Shown here in pieces: positions 6,832 through 9,314 of a stretch of 9,314 nt of DNA. The position numbers and the translations under genes are program-made. Position 1 is the stretch's first letter. Each line of letters starts with the position of its first letter. The stretch covers positions 1 to 9,314 of the forward strand of contig JANPGC010000156.1 in the NCBI GenBank assembly GCA_031423755.1. The letters are read 5' to 3'. The notes under the pieces were generated by a model. It was given only the letters and a program-made list of their open reading frames with translations. It had not been told where the DNA came from and searched no databases. Source of the DNA: JANMEX01 sp031423755 (lineage in GTDB: Bacteria; Pseudomonadota; Alphaproteobacteria; Rhizobiales; Rhizobiaceae).

Positions 6832-8217
6832 ATGATATCCCCGTCCGGCTCGACCCCAGAAGAAGCCCGCGCATTCCTTGATGCGCACCCTGAAATCGAG
6901 GCCTTTGACATTGTCCTGACCGACGCCAATGGCATTGGCCGCGGCAAGATCATCCGACGCCATGAGTTGATGACGCTTTTTGAGAGCGGTCGCCATTTGC
7001 CGATCTCGATCCTCGGCCTCGACATAACGGGCGAGGACGTGCACGAGACGGGTCTCATCTGGGATTCTGGCGACGGCGACATGCGCGCCTGGCCGATCCC
7101 TGCCACCATTGCCCCGCTGCATGGCACCAACCCGCCGCGCGGCCAGTTGCTGATGTCGATGTTCCATCTCGACGGCGCACCGATGACCTCGGACCCGCGC
7201 CTTGCCTTGAAGCGGCAGGTGGATGAAATGGCCGCTGACGGCCTTTTTCCGGCAGGCGCGTTCAAGCTGGAATTCTTCCTTTTGTCCAACGAACGCGATG
7301 CAAATGGCAAGGTCCAGCCCGCCGCAGCCGTGTTGGACGGGCGCAAGAGCGGCAAGACGGAGGTCTATTCCGTCGACCATCTTCTCGGCATGGAGCCGCT
7401 GTTTGCCGACGTTTATGAAGCGGCAAAGATCGAAGGCATTCCCGCCGAGACGCTCATCTCCGAATATGCGCCTGGCCAGTATGAGCTCACGCTGAACTAT
7501 CGGCACGATGTACTGCAAGCAGCCGATGATCTGGTCCGGCTCAAGCGCATCGTCCGCGCCCAAGCCCGCCGACACGGCGTCACCGCCTGCTTCATGGCCA
7601 AGCCCATCGCCGATTACGCCGGCTCCGGCATGCACTTCCACGTCTCACTGCGTGACAAGACTGGGGCCAACATTTTCACCGAAGAAGTTGAGGGTCATTG
7701 GAAGCCCGAAGTGCTGCATGCCATCGGCGGCATGATTGAAACCATGGGCGAGAGCATGCTGGTGTTTGCGCCGCACGCCAATTCCTGGCGGCGCTTCACC
7801 TCGCAATCCTACGCGCCGGTATCGCCGACATGGGGCGTGAACAACCGCTCTGTCGCGCTGCGCATTCCAGCCGGTTCCAAGAAGGCGCGGCGCATTGAGC
7901 ACCGCCCCTCGGGAGTGGACGCCAACCCCTATCTGGTCGCCGCAACTGTACTGGCGGCGTTGCGCCAAGGTCTGAAAAACCGCATTGACCCCGGCAAAGA
8001 GACGACCGGCAACGGCTACGAAAACAGCGCGAATGCTGATCGAATTCCGCGCGATTGGCGCTCGGCGATTGCTGCGGCGAAGAATTCGGAGTTTTTGAAG
8101 TCAGCGCTCGGCCAGGACCTGCACCGCACGTTCGTGGCGATCAAGGAATCTGAATATCTGCGGGTGGCACGGACAATTGCCGACGTGGATTACCAGCTGT
8201 ATTTGCACGAGGTGTGA
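6832..8217 (+). CDS. Glutamine synthetase family protein, PuuA-like (gamma-glutamyl-amine ligase type)
   Basis: This 461-residue member of the glutamine synthetase fold resembles PuuA-type gamma-glutamylpolyamine synthetases more than GlnA. Such enzymes use ATP to join glutamate to an amine. N-terminal beta-grasp blocks include DANGIGRGKIIRR (31-43), GLDITGEDV (62-70) and GLIWDSGDGD (74-83). Catalytic-domain blocks are LISEYAPGQYEL (208-219, metal ligands E211 and E218), SGMHFHVSL (265-273, H268), NSWRRF (317-322), and RIEHRPSGVDANPYL (354-368, E356 and R358). The GlnI-type adenylylation Tyr segment is not evident. In the metal-binding E-x-E element the first Glu is replaced: the protein reads FKLEFFLL, with K145 and E147. 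The start is ATG 6832, 14 bases after the aminotransferase stop, implying co-transcription. The amine substrate is unknown; no puuB, puuC or puuD homologue is present nearby. Confidence 0.9.
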   Translation: MISPSGSTPEEARAFLDAHPEIEAFDIVLTDANGIGRGKIIRRHELMTLFESGRHLPISILGLDITGEDVHETGLIWDSGDGDMRAWPIPATIAPLHGTNPPRGQLLMSMFHLDGAPMTSDPRLALKRQVDEMAADGLFPAGAFKLEFFLLSNERDANGKVQPAAAVLDGRKSGKTEVYSVDHLLGMEPLFADVYEAAKIEGIPAETLISEYAPGQYELTLNYRHDVLQAADDLVRLKRIVRAQARRHGVTACFMAKPIADYAGSGMHFHVSLRDKTGANIFTEEVEGHWKPEVLHAIGGMIETMGESMLVFAPHANSWRRFTSQSYAPVSPTWGVNNRSVALRIPAGSKKARRIEHRPSGVDANPYLVAATVLAALRQGLKNRIDPGKETTGNGYENSANADRIPRDWRSAIAAAKNSEFLKSALGQDLHRTFVAIKESEYLRVARTIADVDYQLYLHEV

Positions 8218-8226
8218 GGCGTCGCT

Positions 8227-8254
8227 CCAGCCTTCCCCGTTGCGGGAAAGCTGG
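8227..8254. terminator. Hairpin between convergent genes, likely bidirectional terminator without a U-tract
   Basis: CCAGC (8227-8231) pairs with GCTGG (8250-8254), and TTCCC (8233-8237) with GGGAA (8244-8248). One C-A mismatch lies between the two stem parts, and the loop is 6 bases. It sits 9 bases after the glutamine synthetase stop and just past the DUF882 stop. No T-run follows on either strand, so it may act as a 3'-end stabiliser or a Rho-assisted stop rather than a classic intrinsic terminator. Confidence 0.5.
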
Positions 8255-8257
8255 ACA

Positions 8258-8803
8258 CTACCACGTCCGCCTCGGCCCGTTGTCGATGTGATAAAACCCC
8301 GACGGATATCTGTTCAGCCCGCCGACTTCGCCCTGCGCCGCGAGATATTGCATCAGGCCGCGGCTTGAACCGTGAACGCGGAAATCGACGGCGCGGCAGG
8401 ACAGGTGCATGGACTTGCCTTTGCCACCGACCGTGCGGTTCTTGCCAGGCGATCGGTAAGTGGAATTCACTGTCACCGGACCATATTTTGCCGACACACG
8501 GGCAATGACCGCGCGCAGCGAAGCCGGAATGCACTTGGATGGCGCGCGGTACTCGACATGCGACTTGCCGCGCGGCAGTGCCGCAAGAATCAGCGGGTTC
8601 ATCTGGTCATAGATGGAGTCTGCCAGATGCGCATGCTCTTCGCCGAAATCATGGACCGCAAGGGCCTGACGCGGATTTTGGGCGATGCCAAACGGATTGG
8701 CGGCGGCCGGTATTTGGAGAACCGGTGCTGCGGCGAGCGCCGCAGCGGCGAAAGCAAATGCCGTCGCTCGCCGGGTCGCCCGGCGGCTGAACTTTATACG
8801 CAT
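8258..8803 (-). CDS. DUF882 / peptidase M15-fold exported protein (YcbK/MepK-like murein hydrolase)
   Basis: This 181-residue exported protein resembles E. coli YcbK (MepK), a zinc-dependent endopeptidase that cuts peptidoglycan cross-links in the periplasm. The N-terminus is a signal peptide: basic region with two RR pairs (RRATRRATAF, 7-16), hydrophobic core about 14-30, likely cleavage after PAAA (about 35). The twin arginines hint at Tat export, as known for YcbK, but the Tat consensus is incomplete. The catalytic domain has YRSP (116-119), SMHLSCRAVDFRV with H133 and D140, and FYHIDNGPRRTW with H172, matching the H-x6-D...H zinc site of the M15/LAS fold. The start at ATG 8801-8803 is supported by GGAG six bases upstream; a longer frame to 8860 is unsupported. 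The gene is convergent with the glutamine synthetase gene. Confidence 0.88.
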   Translation of the reverse strand: MRIKFSRRATRRATAFAFAAAALAAAPVLQIPAAANPFGIAQNPRQALAVHDFGEEHAHLADSIYDQMNPLILAALPRGKSHVEYRAPSKCIPASLRAVIARVSAKYGPVTVNSTYRSPGKNRTVGGKGKSMHLSCRAVDFRVHGSSRGLMQYLAAQGEVGGLNRYPSGFYHIDNGPRRTW

Positions 8804-8809
8804 GCAACA

Positions 8810-8813
8810 CTCC
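8810..8813 (-). promoter_or_regulatory. Ribosome binding site of the DUF882 gene
   Basis: On the minus strand GGAG lies 6 bases before ATG 8801-8803. This decides the start in favour of MRIKFSRR over the longer open frame. Confidence 0.75.
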
Positions 8814-8917
8814 ACACTTGGTAGCCTTGCAAAAAACGCAGGGCAGACAATCCACATCAATCAAAATTGCTGTGGCGACTGGGGTTCTAGGGTGAAATGT
8901 GGCGAAAAAGTGCAATC

Positions 8918-8931
8918 ATTGATCACTCAAT
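8918..8931. repeat. Inverted repeat ATTGA-N4-TCAAT, possible operator
   Basis: Perfect 5-base arms flank TCAC, directly followed by two GTAAC copies whose starts (8932, 8942) are 10 bases apart, one helical turn. The position, about 190-205 bases upstream of acs and 115-145 bases upstream of the DUF882 start, suits a regulator site. The arms are short and may occur by chance. Confidence 0.3.
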
Positions 8932-9039
8932 GTAACGCAGCGTAACAGCAGGGTTGCAAAAGCTGCGAATGGCATGCAAACGGCGTTTCGGAATCGATCC
9001 GTGCCCAATGTCTAATTTCAAAACCGGAAGTCTCTTGCT

Positions 9040-9063
9040 ATTGCACGCTCGAAAGGGCGCAAT
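9040..9063 (+). other. Predicted hairpin in the acs leader
   Basis: ATTG (9040-9043) pairs with CAAT (9060-9063), and CGCTC (9046-9050) with GGGCG (9055-9059) including one G-U pair. The loop is a GAAA tetraloop (9051-9054) closed by C-G, and CA (9044-9045) bulges. It lies 47 bases before the acs Shine-Dalgarno. Whether it is transcribed depends on the unknown start site. Confidence 0.35.
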
Positions 9064-9110
9064 GGAAGAAATTGTGTCCGGCGGCGCGGGTACCACGCAA
9101 CGGTTTTCCT

Positions 9111-9117
9111 GGAGGAG
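9111..9117 (+). promoter_or_regulatory. Strong ribosome binding site of acs
   Basis: GGAGGAG lies 6 bases upstream of ATG 9124, a near-perfect Shine-Dalgarno and the strongest in the window. It fixes the acs start and suggests a highly translated gene. Confidence 0.88.
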
Positions 9118-9123
9118 TTTTTA

Positions 9124-9314
9124 ATGTCAGACAAGGTCTACAAGGTTCTGCCATCGGCGAAGAAAAACGCTTTGATCAACAACGACACCTACCTGAAATG
9201 GTACAAGGAGTCAGTCAACAATCCGGACAAGTTCTGGAGCAAGCATGGCAAGCGCATTGACTGGTTCAAGCCGTATACCAAGGTCAAGAACACCTCTTTC
9301 ACCGGCAAGGTCGG
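9124..9314 (+). CDS. acs: Acetyl-CoA synthetase, N-terminal part, runs off the window
   Basis: The frame is open from ATG 9124 to the window edge and gives 63 complete residues starting MSDKVYKVLPSAKK. It matches the N-terminal domain of AMP-forming acetyl-CoA synthetase: a short lead, NDTYLKWYKESVNNPDKFW (about 20-38), then GKRIDWFKPYTKVKNTSF, close to the family block in which the W and KPYTKVKNTSF segment is strongly conserved. The full enzyme is usually about 650 residues and activates acetate to acetyl-CoA through acetyl-AMP in the cytoplasm. The catalytic motifs and the C-terminal acetylation-controlled lysine are beyond the window. The gene is divergent from the DUF882 gene and preceded by a long control region, which suits a carbon-regulated gene. 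Confidence 0.92.
   Translation, partial: MSDKVYKVLPSAKKNALINNDTYLKWYKESVNNPDKFWSKHGKRIDWFKPYTKVKNTSFTGKV

Larger units (their letters stand above)
8804..9123. other. Gene-free divergent control region between the DUF882 gene and acs
   Basis: This 320-base stretch contains no credible gene. Short frames crossing it are poor in coding character. It must hold promoters for both flanking genes. Contents I can see: the DUF882 Shine-Dalgarno on the minus strand (8810-8813); a cluster of TGCAAA-like elements (8828-8833, 8955-8960, 8964-8969 as TGCGAA, 8975-8980); an inverted repeat ATTGA-N4-TCAAT (8918-8931); paired GTAAC repeats (8932 and 8942); a TCTAAT possible -10 (9011-9016) with no good -35; a GNRA-loop hairpin (9040-9063); and the acs Shine-Dalgarno. 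Confidence 0.7.

Noticed and set aside
6769..7641. Minus-strand 290-codon frame over the glutamine synthetase gene
   Set aside because: It is antisense to clear glutamine synthetase motifs and has no recognisable domain.
8900..8915. Possible sigma54 promoter (TGGC...TGCA) upstream of acs
   Set aside because: There are only 9 bases between the GG and GC elements where sigma54 requires 10, and the rest of the consensus is poor.
8649..8945. Short frames in both directions across the DUF882 start and upstream gap
   Set aside because: They overlap the signal-peptide coding region or run into non-coding repeats, without a Shine-Dalgarno or any recognisable protein pattern.
1..9314. CRISPR arrays, tRNA/rRNA genes, insertion sequences, attachment sites
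   Set aside because: No regularly spaced repeats, cloverleaf-like segments, transposase or integrase motifs, or long terminal repeats were seen on reading both strands.

Overview
The window (about 60% GC) looks like the chromosome of an alphaproteobacterium, most likely a Hyphomicrobiales (rhizobial-order) organism. The protein families support this: a leuS-lptE overlap, a leuS/yggS divergent pair, a DUF882 (YcbK/MepK-like) exported protein, a PuuA-like glutamine synthetase next to a class III aminotransferase, and acs. No rRNA, tRNA, CRISPR array, insertion sequence or integrase was seen.

Layout from left to right. Bases 2-541 (+) hold the C-terminal part of a fructose-6-phosphate aldolase/transaldolase-like gene, with an in-frame TGA at 26-28. 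A strong hairpin terminator at 563-594 separates it from the convergent pair lptE (613-1152, -) and leuS (1139-3745, -), which overlap by 14 bases. leuS is divergent from yggS (3860-4525, +), across a 114-base gap. Next is a type II toxin-antitoxin pair: a Phd/YefM-like antitoxin (4610-4909) and a PIN-domain VapC-like toxin (4902-5345), overlapping by 8 bases, with a good sigma70-type promoter just upstream. A two-gene unit follows: a class III aminotransferase (5438-6817) and a PuuA-type glutamine synthetase (6832-8217), 14 bases apart. It is convergent with a DUF882/M15-fold exported protein (8258-8803, -), with a hairpin between the two. A 320-base gene-free region (8804-9123) then leads to the 5' end of acetyl-CoA synthetase (9124 onward, +), which has a near-perfect Shine-Dalgarno and runs off the window.

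How the genes relate. leuS/lptE are housekeeping genes for translation and outer-membrane LPS assembly. yggS is a PLP-homeostasis gene. The aminotransferase and glutamine synthetase probably form a small nitrogen/amine metabolism operon whose substrate cannot be read from the sequence. The toxin-antitoxin pair is an accessory module between otherwise core-type genes. I see no large undescribed system. The points most worth checking are single-site oddities in conserved proteins: the TGA in the aldolase gene at a position that is normally Cys, a changed leucine-pocket motif in LeuRS, and a Lys where the glutamine synthetase family usually has a metal-binding Glu. The repeat-rich acs control region is also worth checking.
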